Shown here: positions 34,741 through 44,524 of the stretch, in pieces
How the letters are laid out: each line of letters begins with the position of its first letter
Numbering within the stretch: the stretch's first letter is position 1
Source of the DNA: Pseudooceanicola pacificus
GTDB lineage: Bacteria; Pseudomonadota; Alphaproteobacteria; Rhodobacterales; Rhodobacteraceae
Assembly: GCF_009789075.1 (NCBI RefSeq)
Contig: NZ_WNXQ01000001.1
Span: 62,001 to 126,000 of the forward strand
Direction: 5' to 3'
DNA: 64,000 bases
The notes under the pieces: generated by a model
The model's input: the letters and a program-made list of their open reading frames with translations, nothing else
What the model was told of the DNA's origin: nothing
Databases searched by the model: none
Program-made: the position numbers and the translations under genes

Positions 34741-36246
34741 ATGACGTTCACCGCCCACCTGACCCGCCGCGGCTTTGGCATGGCCGGTCTTGCCTCGGCG
34801 CTTGCGCTGACCGCCGGCCTGGCCGCCGCGGCGCCCAAGACCGACATCACCGTCGGCCAGCAGCTGGAACCGCCGCACCTCGACCCGACCTCGGCCGCGG
34901 CCGGGGCCATCGACGCGGTGGTCTATTCCAACATCTTCGAGGGGCTGACCCGCTTTGCCTCGGACGGATCGGTCATCCCGGGCCTCGCCACCTCGTGGGA
35001 TATTTCCGGGGACGGGCTGGAATACACCTTCCACCTGGCCGAGGGCGTGAAATTCCATGACGGCACCGATTTCGACGCCGAGGATGTGAAATTCTCGCTC
35101 GACCGTGCACGGGCCGAGGACAGCGCCAATGCGCAGAAGGGCCTGTTCTCCTCCATCGCGTCGGTCGACGTGGTCGACCCGATGACGGTCAAGGTCACGC
35201 TGTCGGCACCGAACGGCATGTTCCTGTTCAACATGGCCTGGGGCGACGCCGTGATCGTGGCGCCCGAGAGCATCGAGACGATCAAGACCGATCCCATCGG
35301 CACCGGCGCCTTCAAGTTCTCGAACTGGGTGCAGGGCGACCGGATCGAGATCGAGAAGAACCCCGATTACTGGGGCACCCCGGCCAAGCTGGACAAGGTG
35401 ACGTTCAAGTACATCTCGGATCCGACCGCCGCCTTTGCCGCCATGATGGCCGAGGATGTCGATGTCTTCGGCCCCTTCCCCGCGCCCGAGAACCTGCCGC
35501 AGTTCGACGTCGACCCGCGCTTCAAGGTGCTTGTGGGCTCGACCGAGGGCGAGACGATCCTGGCGATCAACAACCGCGAGGCGCCGTTTGACAACGTCAA
35601 GGTGCGCGAAGCGGTGGCCCATGCGATCAACCGTCAGGAAATCATCGACGGTGCGATGTTCGGCTACGGCACGCCCATCGGCACGCATTTCGCGCCGCAC
35701 AATCCCGACTATGTCGACCTGACGAGCCTGTCGAACTACGATCCCGAACTGTCCAAGAAGCTGCTGGCCGAGGCCGGAGTGCCCGAAGGATTCCAGTTCA
35801 AGATGACCCTGCCGCCGCCCTCTTATGCCCGTCGCGGGGGCGAGATCATCGCGGCCCAGCTGCGCGCCGTGGGTCTGGACCCGCAGATCGAGAATGTGGA
35901 ATGGGCCCAGTGGCTGGAATCGACCTTCAAGGGCCACGATTTCGGCATGACCATCGTCAGCCATACCGAGCCGATGGACATCGGGATCTACGCCAACCCC
36001 GACTATTATTTCGGCTATGACAACCCCGACTTCCAGAAGCTGATGTCGGACCTGAACCTGGAAACCGACGCGGCCGTGCGCTCGGACATGCTGAAGCAGG
36101 CGCAAGAGATGATCGCGAAGGATTTCGTGAACGGCTTCCTGTTCCAGCTGGCCCTGACCACGGTGGCCAATGCCAAGGTCGAAGGGCTGTGGCTGAACGC
36201 CCCGACCCAGGCGGCGGACATGACCTCGGTCTACTGGACCGAATGA
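34741..36246 (+). CDS. ABC transporter substrate-binding protein, peptide/opine family (SBP_bac_5)
   Basis: 501 residues with an export signal. HLTRRGFGMAGLASALALTA resembles a twin-arginine signal with cleavage after AAA near residue 31. The family motif AIDAVVYSNIFEGLTRFASD and LEYTFHLAEGVKFHDGTDFD are typical of DppA/OppA-type proteins. It supplies the permeases encoded at 36908 and 37852, from which it is separated by an opposite-strand gene. Confidence 0.9.
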   Translation: MTFTAHLTRRGFGMAGLASALALTAGLAAAAPKTDITVGQQLEPPHLDPTSAAAGAIDAVVYSNIFEGLTRFASDGSVIPGLATSWDISGDGLEYTFHLAEGVKFHDGTDFDAEDVKFSLDRARAEDSANAQKGLFSSIASVDVVDPMTVKVTLSAPNGMFLFNMAWGDAVIVAPESIETIKTDPIGTGAFKFSNWVQGDRIEIEKNPDYWGTPAKLDKVTFKYISDPTAAFAAMMAEDVDVFGPFPAPENLPQFDVDPRFKVLVGSTEGETILAINNREAPFDNVKVREAVAHAINRQEIIDGAMFGYGTPIGTHFAPHNPDYVDLTSLSNYDPELSKKLLAEAGVPEGFQFKMTLPPPSYARRGGEIIAAQLRAVGLDPQIENVEWAQWLESTFKGHDFGMTIVSHTEPMDIGIYANPDYYFGYDNPDFQKLMSDLNLETDAAVRSDMLKQAQEMIAKDFVNGFLFQLALTTVANAKVEGLWLNAPTQAADMTSVYWTE

Positions 36247-36253
36247 CCAAAGC

Positions 36254-36302
36254 CCCGGCGGAAATCATGCGGCGCGCGATGCGTGACAGGGTTTCCGCCG
36301 GG
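36254..36302. terminator. 11-bp inverted repeat after the binding-protein gene
   Basis: CCCGGCGGAAA (36254-36264) pairs perfectly with TTTCCGCCGGG (36292-36302). It starts 8 bases after the binding-protein stop, between convergent genes. The long loop and lack of a T-run make it a weak terminator. It could still protect the 3' end of the upstream mRNA. Confidence 0.45.
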
Positions 36303-36323
36303 ACCCATCGACCGGATCCCGGA

Positions 36324-36776
36324 CTAGCCGGTGATCGGGGCGGCATGTGCTTCGGCCACGCCCCCGGCGGCCAGCCGGTCGAGCGTCTTCTGCAGCACGG
36401 CGGTATCGGTCACGATGGTCAGCCGGGTGATCCGGCCCCAGGCGATTTCCACGATGTGATGCCCCGCGTTCGACGTGCGCACCCCGTCGGTGCCGGAATT
36501 GGTCTCGGTCCAGTCGGCCACCACGAGGGTGGCCCAGGGCAGGCCCCGGACCGCGATGCGCGTCACCTCGAACGAGATATCGGGCAGCAGGCGGTAAAGC
36601 CGCGCGTACCATTCCGCCGTCGCCGCGTGGCTGGTGCGCAGCCCGCCAAGCGCGTGATCGCCAAGGAAACCGTGTTCGAACCGCGGGGCAAAGGCCGCCA
36701 TGATCGCAGGCGCGTCACCGCTGGAGGCCGCCGCGAACAGCTGCCGCACCCGGGACCGGACAAAGGCATGATACAT
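36324..36776 (-). CDS. NTF2-like/SnoaL-type protein
   Basis: 150 residues from ATG 36776, which has GGAG at 6 bases. The frame is open to 36839. The fold is suggested by RQLFAAASSGDAPAIMAAFA, ATAEWYARLYRLLPDISFEV and the ending that contains GHHIVEIAWGRITRL, as in SnoaL/ester cyclase-like proteins. These bind or isomerise small hydrophobic molecules. It is on the opposite strand inside the peptide importer operon. Function unknown. Confidence 0.7.
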   Translation of the reverse strand: MYHAFVRSRVRQLFAAASSGDAPAIMAAFAPRFEHGFLGDHALGGLRTSHAATAEWYARLYRLLPDISFEVTRIAVRGLPWATLVVADWTETNSGTDGVRTSNAGHHIVEIAWGRITRLTIVTDTAVLQKTLDRLAAGGVAEAHAAPITG

Positions 36777-36907
36777 CCGCCGCTCCATCTGAACAGGGAT
36801 CGCCCGGTCGAGGGTGTGACCCGCGCCGCGCGCCGTCAAGCCGCAACCCCGGGCTGCGCCACCGCCCCGGCCCCACTTGCCCAGATCGACGCCATGAACG
36901 GACGGAC

Positions 36908-37852
36908 ATGCTCCGCTACACGCTGAAACGCCTCGTCTCGCTTGCGATCAGCCTTGCCATCGCCTCGGTGGTGATCTTCCTCGCCATCGAGATCCTGCCG
37001 GGCGACCCCGCCGCGAACATGCTGGGCGTGAACGCGCAAGAGGATACTCTGGCCGCCCTGCGCGACCAGCTTGGCCTCAACGGCACCCCGTGGGAGAGGT
37101 ATTCCAGCTGGATCGGCGGGATGCTGACCGGCGATTTCGGCACCTCCTACACCTACCGCACCCCGGTGGCGGAAATGTTGGGAGAGCGGCTGTGGATCTC
37201 GCTGCCCCTCGCGCTTTACGCGCTGACCATGTCGACGCTGATCGCCTTTCCCGCCGGGATCTGGGCGGCCTCCAAGCGCGGTTCGGTCGCGGATGTGACG
37301 GTGATGGGCGTGACCCAGATCGGCGTCGCGATCCCGAATTTCTGGTTCGCCATGCTGATGGTGCTGGTCTTTGCCATCAACCTGCGCTGGTTTTCGGCCG
37401 GGGGCTTCGCGGGGTGGGACGCGGGGTTCTTTGCCGCGATGAAATCGCTCACCCTGCCGGCCATCGCCCTGGCGCTGCCGCAGGCGTCGATCCTGGCGCG
37501 GGTCATGCGCTCCTCGCTGCTCGACACCCTGTCCGAGGATTTCGTGCGCACCGCCCGCGCCAAGGGGCTGACCCGGCGCCAGGCGCTGTGGCGGCACGCG
37601 CTCAGGAATGCGCTGATCCCTGTGCTGACGATCATCGGCATGCAGTTCTCCTTCCTCATCGCGGGGGCGATCATCATCGAAAACGTCTTCTTCCTGCCCG
37701 GCCTCGGGCGGATGATCTTTCAGGCGATTTCCTCGCGTGACCTGATCGTGGTGGAAAGCGCGGTGATGCTGCTGGTCTTTGGCGTGATCGTGGTGAACTT
37801 CGCGGTCGAGATCGCCTATGCCCTGGTCGATCCCAGGCTGAGGGCGCGCTGA
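36908..37852 (+). CDS. Peptide-type ABC transporter permease, DppB family
   Basis: 314 residues, six membrane helices. The N-terminus MLRYTLKRLVSLAISLAIAS and VIFLAIEILPGDPAANMLG are classic DppB features. The EAA loop reads VRTARAKGLTRRQALWRHAL. Its stop and the next ATG share one base (TGATG), so the permeases are coupled. It is separated from the binding-protein gene by the opposite-strand NTF2-like gene. Confidence 0.92.
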   Translation: MLRYTLKRLVSLAISLAIASVVIFLAIEILPGDPAANMLGVNAQEDTLAALRDQLGLNGTPWERYSSWIGGMLTGDFGTSYTYRTPVAEMLGERLWISLPLALYALTMSTLIAFPAGIWAASKRGSVADVTVMGVTQIGVAIPNFWFAMLMVLVFAINLRWFSAGGFAGWDAGFFAAMKSLTLPAIALALPQASILARVMRSSLLDTLSEDFVRTARAKGLTRRQALWRHALRNALIPVLTIIGMQFSFLIAGAIIIENVFFLPGLGRMIFQAISSRDLIVVESAVMLLVFGVIVVNFAVEIAYALVDPRLRAR

Positions 37853-38733
37853 TGGCCGATCCGCGCACCAATATCCGGCCCAAGGCGGTGGACTGGCGCC
37901 TGTGGCGGCAGGTCTTTGCCTCGCGCAGCCTGGCCATCGGGCTGGTGTTGACGCTGATCTTTGCCGGTGCCGCGCTGATCAGCCTGGTCTGGGCGCCTTA
38001 TGACATCACCCAGATGAACATCGCCAACAAGATCAAGCCGCCCTCGGGCGCGCATTGGCTGGGCACCGATCACTTCGGGCGCGACATCCTGTCGATGATC
38101 ATGGTCGGGGCGCGCACCTCGATCGCCGTGGCCATCGTGGCGGTCGGCATCGGCATGGCGGCGGGGGTGCCGCTTGGTCTCTGGGCCGCCGCGCGCAAGG
38201 GCTCGCTGCTGGACGAGGTGATCATGCGGGCCAATGACCTGGTCTTTGCCTTCCCCTCGCTGCTGATCGCGATCATGATCACCGCGACCTTCGGCCCCTC
38301 GGCGATCAACGCGATCATCGCCATCGGCATCTTCAACATCCCCGTCTTCGCGCGGATCACCCGGTCGGGCGCGCTGACCCTGTGGCAACGCGATTTCATC
38401 CTTGCCGCCCGGGTTGCGGGCAAGGGATCGGCGCGGATCAGCGTGGAACACATCCTGCCCAATGTGACCAACCTGCTGATCGTGCAGGGCACCATCCAGT
38501 TCTCGCTGGGCATCCTGGCCGAGGCGGGGCTGTCCTATGTCGGGCTGGGCGCGCAGCCGCCGACGCCGTCCTGGGGGCGGATGCTGGCGGACAGCCAGAC
38601 GATGATCTCCTTCGCGCCGCATATGGCGCTGTTCCCCGGCATGGCGATCCTGCTGACGGTGCTGGGGCTCAACCTGATGGGCGACGGGCTGCGCGACCTT
38701 TTCGACCCGAAACTGCGGCGGGGGCGGACATGA
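37852..38733 (+). CDS. Peptide-type ABC transporter permease, DppC family
   Basis: 293 residues. An N-terminal helix is followed by the family motif PSGAHWLGTDHFGRDILSMI, then the BPD_transp domain with EAA loop ILAARVAGKGSARISVEHIL. It forms the channel with the DppB-like partner. The last 4 bases overlap the ATPase gene. Confidence 0.92.
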   Translation: MADPRTNIRPKAVDWRLWRQVFASRSLAIGLVLTLIFAGAALISLVWAPYDITQMNIANKIKPPSGAHWLGTDHFGRDILSMIMVGARTSIAVAIVAVGIGMAAGVPLGLWAAARKGSLLDEVIMRANDLVFAFPSLLIAIMITATFGPSAINAIIAIGIFNIPVFARITRSGALTLWQRDFILAARVAGKGSARISVEHILPNVTNLLIVQGTIQFSLGILAEAGLSYVGLGAQPPTPSWGRMLADSQTMISFAPHMALFPGMAILLTVLGLNLMGDGLRDLFDPKLRRGRT

Positions 38734-40319
38734 ACCTGCTGCGCATCGCGGGGCTGAACCTCGACATCCACGGCACACCGATCCTGCGCGACGTCTCGCT
38801 GTCGGTGGACCCGGGCCAGATCGTGGGGGTGATCGGGGAAAGCGGATCCGGCAAGTCGATGACCGCCTTTGCCGTGATGCAGCTGCTGCCGAACGGCAGC
38901 GCGGCGACGGGCCGCGTGACGCTGTCGGGGCACGAGATGCTGGAACTGCCGGAACGCGCGCTCTGCAAGCTGCGCGGCAACGAGGTCGGCATGGTGTTTC
39001 AGGAGCCGATGACCGCCCTGAACCCGATCCGCTCCATCGGCCAGCAGGTGGCCGAGACGATCCTGATCCACGAGGATGTGCCGAAATCCGAGGCGATGGC
39101 CCGCGCCCGCGAGGCGCTGAACCGGGTCGAACTTCCCGAGGACCGCTTTCCCCTGACACGCTACCCGCACGAGCTGTCGGGCGGCCAGCGCCAGCGCGTC
39201 GTCATCGCCATGGCCATCGCCCTGCGTCCCAAGCTGCTGATCGCGGATGAACCGACAACCGCGCTGGACGTGACCACCCAGGCGCAGATCCTCGCCCTGC
39301 TGACCCGGCTGGTGCGCGAGGACGGGATGGGCATGCTGATGATCACCCACGACCTGGCCGTGGTGTCCGGCATGGCGGATGAGATCGTCATCATGCAGAA
39401 CGGCCGGGTGGTGGAAAGCGGGCCTGCGGCGACGCTGTTCGAGACGATGCAGCATCCCTATTCCAAGGCGCTGCTGGCGGCCTCGGGCCATGTGCCCGAC
39501 CGGGTGGATCGCGACGGCGGCGCCCCGCTGCTGGAGGTGCGCGGCGTGGTCCGCGACTACCGCCTGCCGCGCAAGACCCTGTTCGGCGCGCCGGTGGTGA
39601 TCCATGCGGTCAAGGGCGTGTCCTTCACGCTGGAGCGGGGCGAAAGCCTGGGCCTTGTCGGCGAGTCGGGCTGCGGGAAATCCACCCTGACCCGCGCGAT
39701 CCTTGGGCTGGAAGAGGTACAGGAGGGCTCCATCCGGCTGGATGGAGAGCCGGTTTTCACCGGCCATACCGCCAACCGCGCGGTGCGGCGGCGGATGCAG
39801 GTGGTCTTTCAGGACCCCTATGGCAGCTTCAACCCGCGCCATCGCGTCTCGCGCCTGGTGACGGAGCCGTTCCACCTGCTCGACACCCCGCCCACCGGGG
39901 CCGAGCGCGAGGCGGCGATTGACGAGGCGCTGATCTCGGTCGGGCTGACGCCTGCGGACAAGGAGAAATACATCCACGAGTTTTCCGGCGGGCAACGGCA
40001 GCGCATCGCGATTGCCCGCGCGCTGATCATCAAGCCCGATCTGATCATCCTGGACGAGGCGGTCTCGGCGCTGGACGTGCAGGTGCGGGCGCAGATCCTC
40101 GACCTGCTGGCGGATCTCTCGGCGCGGTTCGGGCTGACCTATCTGTTCATCTCGCACGACCTGTCGGTGGTGCGCTCGATCACCGACAGGGTGCTGGTGA
40201 TGAAATCCGGCGAGATCGTCGAAGAGGGGCCGACGGAGCGCGTCTTTGACGCCCCCCGGCACGCCTATACGCAAGAGCTGATCGCGGCAGCGCCGAAACT
40301 GCCGGAAGGGGTGGCATAG
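38730..40319 (+). CDS. Fused double ATPase of a peptide-type ABC importer (DppD-DppF fusion)
   Basis: 529 residues with two complete ABC ATPase domains in one chain. Domain 1 has Walker A GESGSGKS (36-43) and signature [15 protein letters not shown]. Domain 2 has Walker A GESGCGKS (311-318) and signature [15 protein letters not shown]. The oligopeptide-family linker ([10 protein letters not shown]) lies between them. One chain thus replaces the usual DppD and DppF pair. Such fusions are common in alphaproteobacteria. Confidence 0.93.
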   Translation: MNLLRIAGLNLDIHGTPILRDVSLSVDPGQIVGVIGESGSGKSMTAFAVMQLLPNGSAATGRVTLSGHEMLELPERALCKLRGNEVGMVFQEPMTALNPIRSIGQQVAETILIHEDVPKSEAMARAREALNRVELPEDRFPLTRYPHELSGGQRQRVVIAMAIALRPKLLIADEPTTALDVTTQAQILALLTRLVREDGMGMLMITHDLAVVSGMADEIVIMQNGRVVESGPAATLFETMQHPYSKALLAASGHVPDRVDRDGGAPLLEVRGVVRDYRLPRKTLFGAPVVIHAVKGVSFTLERGESLGLVGESGCGKSTLTRAILGLEEVQEGSIRLDGEPVFTGHTANRAVRRRMQVVFQDPYGSFNPRHRVSRLVTEPFHLLDTPPTGAEREAAIDEALISVGLTPADKEKYIHEFSGGQRQRIAIARALIIKPDLIILDEAVSALDVQVRAQILDLLADLSARFGLTYLFISHDLSVVRSITDRVLVMKSGEIVEEGPTERVFDAPRHAYTQELIAAAPKLPEGVA

Positions 40320-40455
40320 CGCGGCATTGCCCTTGCCCGCCTGCGACGGGGCATCGGGACGGAAGGCGCCCGCCCTTGCCGACCATTCCCCCTTGCACCC
40401 CGCGCCCGAGGCGATCACAAACCCAGCACCGGCCCAATCCACCGGGAGGAGCACA

Positions 40456-41922
40456 ATGGACACCCTGAGAAACCCGCTCGACGCGCTGTGGTTCGACCCG
40501 GCGAAATGCCTGATCTCCGGCGAATGGATCGCGCCCGCGGGCGGCGGCACGCTGCCGCTCTACAACCCCTCCACCGGCCAGCAGATCGGCGAGATCGCAA
40601 GGGGCGGCGCCGAGGATATCGACGCCGCCGTCCATGCCGCGCAGCAGGCCCGTGACGGCGCATGGGGCAAGACCCCGGCGGCGGAACGCGGCCGCATCCT
40701 GATGCGGCTCGGCAAGCTGGTGGAGGCCCGTATCGACGACCTGGCCGCAATCGAGGCGCAGGATGTCGGCAAGCCGCTGAAACAGGCCCGCGCCGATGCC
40801 GTGGCCCTGGCACGCTATCTGGAATTCTACGGCGGCGCGGCGGACAAGCTGCACGGCCAGACGATCCCCTATCTGGAAGGCTACACCGTCTACACCCTGC
40901 GCGAACCGCATGGGGTGACCGGCCATATCGTGCCCTGGAACTACCCGATGCAGATCATCGGCCGGTCCGTCGGCGCGGCGCTGGCCACCGGCAATGCCTG
41001 CGTGCTGAAACCGGCCGAGGACGCCTGCCTGACCGCGCTCGCCTTTGCCGCGCTGGCGGCCGAGGCCGGGCTGCCCGACGGGGCGCTGAACGTCGTCCCG
41101 GGCCTTGGCTCCGAAGCCGGGGCCGCGCTGTCGGGCCATCCGGGCATCCAGCACATCAGCTTCACCGGCTCGGTCGCCACCGGCTCTGCCGTGCAGGCCG
41201 CCGCGGCCGCCAACGTTATCCCGGTGACGCTGGAGCTGGGCGGCAAGTCCCCGCAGGTGGTCTTTGCCGATGCCGATCTCGACGCCGCCCTCCCCTTCCT
41301 GGTGAATGCCGGGATCCAGAACTGCGGGCAGACCTGTTCGGCCTCCTCGCGCATCCTGGTGGAACGCGCGCGCCATGACGAGCTGCTGGAGCGGATGGCC
41401 GAACGCTATGGCGCCCTGCGCGTGGGCCGCGCGGTCGACGACCTGGATGTGGGGCCGCTGATCTCGGGCAAGCAGCAGGGCATCGTGCAGAGCTTCCTCG
41501 ACCTTGGCGCCGATCTGACCGTGGCCGGGCAGGCCACCCTGGGCGAGCTGCCCGAGGGCGGGTACTACGTGCCGCCGACGCTGTTTTCGGGCGTGACCGG
41601 CAGCCATGCGCTGGCGCAGTCGGAAATCTTCGGCCCGGTGCAGGTGGTCATCCCCTTCGATGACGAGGCCGAGGCGGTCGCCATCGCCAACGGCACGGAT
41701 TACGGCCTTGTCGCCAGCGTCTGGACCCGCGACGGCGCGCGCCAGATGCGGCTGGCCCGGGCGATCCGGGCAGGGCAGGTGTTCCTGAACAACTACGGCG
41801 CGGGCGGCGGGGTCGAACTGCCCTTTGGCGGGGTCGGCAAATCGGGCCACGGGCGCGAAAAGGGGTTCGAGGCGATGTACGGCTTCACCCAGCTGAAGAC
41901 GGTCGCGGCCTATCATGGCTGA
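40456..41922 (+). CDS. Aldehyde dehydrogenase family protein
   Basis: 488 residues, NAD(P)-dependent. Cofactor region VTGHIVPWNYPMQI, catalytic Glu in VTLELGGKSPQVVF and catalytic Cys in QNCGQTCSASSRIL are intact, and the ending GREKGFEAMYGFTQLKTV is typical. A GGGAGGAG site precedes the ATG. It follows the importer operon by 136 bases and likely oxidises an aldehyde formed from the imported compound or from polyamines. The substrate cannot be read. Confidence 0.92.
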   Translation: MDTLRNPLDALWFDPAKCLISGEWIAPAGGGTLPLYNPSTGQQIGEIARGGAEDIDAAVHAAQQARDGAWGKTPAAERGRILMRLGKLVEARIDDLAAIEAQDVGKPLKQARADAVALARYLEFYGGAADKLHGQTIPYLEGYTVYTLREPHGVTGHIVPWNYPMQIIGRSVGAALATGNACVLKPAEDACLTALAFAALAAEAGLPDGALNVVPGLGSEAGAALSGHPGIQHISFTGSVATGSAVQAAAAANVIPVTLELGGKSPQVVFADADLDAALPFLVNAGIQNCGQTCSASSRILVERARHDELLERMAERYGALRVGRAVDDLDVGPLISGKQQGIVQSFLDLGADLTVAGQATLGELPEGGYYVPPTLFSGVTGSHALAQSEIFGPVQVVIPFDDEAEAVAIANGTDYGLVASVWTRDGARQMRLARAIRAGQVFLNNYGAGGGVELPFGGVGKSGHGREKGFEAMYGFTQLKTVAAYHG

Positions 41923-42103
41923 GCTTCCGCCCTTGGCCCGGCCCGCCCAGCGGGCCCTGGCCGGGGCGGGGATTTCACGGCTGGAGGACCTGACGCGGCA
42001 CACCGAAACCGGGGTCGCGGCGCTGCACGGCATGGGTCCGAATGCCATTCGGAAGATCAAGGACGCGATGGCGCAGCACGGCCTGCAGTTCGCGCAGGAT
42101 TGA
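41915..42103 (+). CDS. Small helix-hairpin-helix protein similar to the RNA polymerase alpha C-terminal domain
   Basis: 62 residues. The sequence LARPAQRALAGAGISRLEDL followed by ALHGMGPNAIRKIKDAM is the pattern of alpha-CTD-like helix-hairpin-helix domains. It overlaps the aldehyde dehydrogenase by 8 bases and is likely translated by coupling. As a free-standing domain it may bind DNA. Its target is unknown. Confidence 0.72.
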   Translation: MAELPPLARPAQRALAGAGISRLEDLTRHTETGVAALHGMGPNAIRKIKDAMAQHGLQFAQD

Positions 42104-42142
42104 AAGCGGCCGGTCCGGGGATCGGCCAAAGGGAGGCAAGAC

Positions 42143-42883
42143 ATGAGACTTGAAGGCAAGATCGCCATCGTGACCGGCGCCGGCTCCGGCTTTGGTGCGG
42201 AAATCGCCCGCCGCTTCGCGGCCGAAGGGGCCAGGGTGATGGCGGTCGATCTGAACGCCGAGGCAGCGGCCGAGGTCGCGGCCAGCTACGGCGGGCCGTC
42301 CTTTTCCGCCAATGTCGGCGACGGCCCTGCGATGGAAGAGATGTTCGCCCGCACCGCGGCCGACCTGGGCCCGGTCGACATTCTGGTCAACAACGCGGGC
42401 ACCACGCATCTGCCGAAACCGATGCATGACGTGACCGAGGAGGAATTCGACCGCGTCTTCAACGTGAACTGCAAGTCGGTCTACTGGGGCGCGAAATACC
42501 TTGTCCCCGCGATGAAGGCGCGCGGCACCGGGGCCATCGTCAACATCGCCTCGACCGCCGGTGTCAGCCCGCGCCCGAACCTGAACTGGTACAATTCGTC
42601 CAAGGGCTGGATGATCACCGCGACCCGCGCGATGGCGGTGGAACTCGCGCCCTTCGGCATCCGCGTGAACGCGGTCAACCCGGTGGCGGGGGAAACGCCG
42701 TTGCTGAAAAGCTTCATGGGGCAGGACACGCCCGAGGTCCGGGCGAAGTTCCTGTCGACCATCCCGCTGGGCCGCTTCTCGACCCCGGCCGACATCGCCA
42801 ACGCAACGCTCTACCTGGCATCGGACGAGGCCAGCATGGTCACCGGCGTCTGCATGGAAGTCGACGGCGGCCGCTGCATCTGA
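42143..42883 (+). CDS. Short-chain dehydrogenase/reductase
   Basis: 246 residues of classical SDR type. Cofactor motif TGAGSGFG (residues 11-18), NNAG at 83-86, catalytic Ser137 in NIASTAG and the YxxxK pair Tyr150/Lys154 in WYNSSK. Asp36 at the end of strand 2 (MAVDLN) suggests NAD preference. It lies in the catabolic operon after aldehyde dehydrogenase. The substrate is unknown. Confidence 0.92.
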   Translation: MRLEGKIAIVTGAGSGFGAEIARRFAAEGARVMAVDLNAEAAAEVAASYGGPSFSANVGDGPAMEEMFARTAADLGPVDILVNNAGTTHLPKPMHDVTEEEFDRVFNVNCKSVYWGAKYLVPAMKARGTGAIVNIASTAGVSPRPNLNWYNSSKGWMITATRAMAVELAPFGIRVNAVNPVAGETPLLKSFMGQDTPEVRAKFLSTIPLGRFSTPADIANATLYLASDEASMVTGVCMEVDGGRCI

Positions 42884-42944
42884 CCCATTGCCCGGTCCGC
42901 CGGGTGGCGTCATCCTTGCGGCTCCAGCAAGAGGAGTCGCAGGG

Positions 42945-43265
42945 ATGCCGACAATCGAGGCGGGCACCGGGGTCGTGACGCACATCAACACCTTCGAGGT
43001 CGATCCCGAAAACCAGGACGCGCTGGTGCGGTCCCTGACCGAGACGGTCGCGGCGGCCCGGGGCATGCCCGGCTGGATCTCGGCCAGCATCCACCGCAGC
43101 TATGACGGGCGGCGGGTGATCAACTACGTGCAGTTCGAAAGCCACGAGGCCGCGCAACGGGTGACGCAGGAGCTGCTGCGCCTCGGCCTGATCCAGAAGA
43201 ACACCGCCATTGGACGGGTCATTCCGGGCCAGTACCAAGTTGTGCATACCCTGACCGCCGATTGA
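42945..43265 (+). CDS. Antibiotic biosynthesis monooxygenase (ABM) domain protein
   Basis: 106 residues from ATG 42945, with an AAGAGGAG site upstream. It has the ferredoxin-like ABM pattern: VVTHINTFEVDPENQDALVR, MPGWISASIHRSYDGRRVIN and YVQFESHEAAQRV. Such proteins are small monooxygenases or quinol-type oxidases without cofactors, or binding proteins. It ends the plus-strand run before the MFS gene. Confidence 0.82.
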   Translation: MPTIEAGTGVVTHINTFEVDPENQDALVRSLTETVAAARGMPGWISASIHRSYDGRRVINYVQFESHEAAQRVTQELLRLGLIQKNTAIGRVIPGQYQVVHTLTAD

Positions 43266-43326
43266 GGCGGATTGCCTTCCCCGTGCCACTCGGGCACATC
43301 TCGACGGCCCGAGGGGGAGGAGACCC

Positions 43327-44496
43327 ATGCGCATCGATATCCTGCTGCTGTGCTTTGCCTATGTGCTGAGCCAGTTCTACCGCAGTTTCCTGGCCGTCCT
43401 GACGGGCATGCTGGAACGCGACGTCGGCACCACGGCCGAGGACCTCGCCCTGGCCTCGGGCCTGTGGTTCCTGGTCTTCGCGGCGATGCAGGTGCCGGTG
43501 GGCCTCGCGCTCGACCGGATCGGGCCCAGGCGGTCGTCCTCGGTCCTGCTGCTGATCGGCGGGGCGGGGGGTGCCGCGGTCTTTGCCCTGGCGACGCAGC
43601 CCTGGCATATCGTGGCGGCGATGGCCCTGCTGGGCGTGGGCTGTTCCAACATCCTGATGGCCGCCTATTACATCTTTGCCCGCACCTATGCCCCGGCCGT
43701 CTTTGCCACGCTGGCGGCGGTTTTCCTGGGCACCGGGATGCTGGGCAATCTGGCCGGGTCCCTGCCGATGGCGCTGGCCGCCGAGGCCTTTGGCTGGCGC
43801 GGCTGCATGGCGGTTCTGGCGCTGGTCAGCGCGGTGGTGTCCGTGGGCCTCTTCGTGCTGATCAAGGACCCGCCCCCGCCCGAGGGCGACGCCAAGGGCG
43901 GGCTGCTGGACCTGCTGAAAATCCCCGCCTTCTGGCTGCTGGTGCCGATGATCCTGGGCTGCTACGGCCCGACGGCCGGGCTGCGCGGGCTGTGGATCGG
44001 CCCCTATTTCCGCGAGACCTTCGGCGCCGATCCGACGCAGGTCGGGCAGGCGGCGCTGATGCTGGCCATCGCGATGATCCTTGGCACCTATGCCTATGGT
44101 CCGCTCGACCGTTGGTTCGGGACGCGGAAATGGGTGGTGCTGGCGGGCAATGCCGGGGCGCTGGCCTGCCTGCTGGGCCTGATCCTGGTGCCCGGGCTGG
44201 GGCCGGTGGGGGCGGGCGCGCTCTTCGTGGGCATGGGGCTGCTTGGCGCGTCCTACCCGCTGATCATGGCGCATGGGCGGGCCTTTGCCCCGCCGCACCT
44301 GGTCGGGCGCGCCGTGACGCTGGTCAACCTGCTGGCGCTTGGCGCGGCGGGGCTGATGCAGATGGTGTCGGGGCGGCTGCATGCCGCGGCGGGTGTCGAG
44401 GGGGCGGCGGCCTTCATCCCGGTCTTCTGGATGTACGCCGCCGTCATGGGCCTGGGGATCGTGGTCTACCTCTTTGCCGAGGACCGGACGGACTGA
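43327..44496 (+). CDS. Major facilitator superfamily transporter
   Basis: 389 residues, about twelve membrane helices. The helix 2-3 loop motif GLALDRIGPRRSS and GWRGCMAVLALVSAVVSVGL in the first half identify MFS. GGGAGG precedes the ATG. The start LLLCFAYVLSQFYRSFLAVL resembles nitrate/cyanate-type and other anion or drug transporters, but substrate cannot be assigned. It converges with the LLM oxidoreductase. Confidence 0.88.
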   Translation: MRIDILLLCFAYVLSQFYRSFLAVLTGMLERDVGTTAEDLALASGLWFLVFAAMQVPVGLALDRIGPRRSSSVLLLIGGAGGAAVFALATQPWHIVAAMALLGVGCSNILMAAYYIFARTYAPAVFATLAAVFLGTGMLGNLAGSLPMALAAEAFGWRGCMAVLALVSAVVSVGLFVLIKDPPPPEGDAKGGLLDLLKIPAFWLLVPMILGCYGPTAGLRGLWIGPYFRETFGADPTQVGQAALMLAIAMILGTYAYGPLDRWFGTRKWVVLAGNAGALACLLGLILVPGLGPVGAGALFVGMGLLGASYPLIMAHGRAFAPPHLVGRAVTLVNLLALGAAGLMQMVSGRLHAAAGVEGAAAFIPVFWMYAAVMGLGIVVYLFAEDRTD

Positions 44497-44524
44497 CCTC
44501 CGCCCGGCCCCGCGCAAAAGGCCC

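Noticed and set aside
33349-36105. A minus-strand open frame of 918 codons
   Set aside because: It is exactly antisense to the M20 and binding-protein genes, has His/Gly/Arg/Val-rich shadow composition and no domain features.
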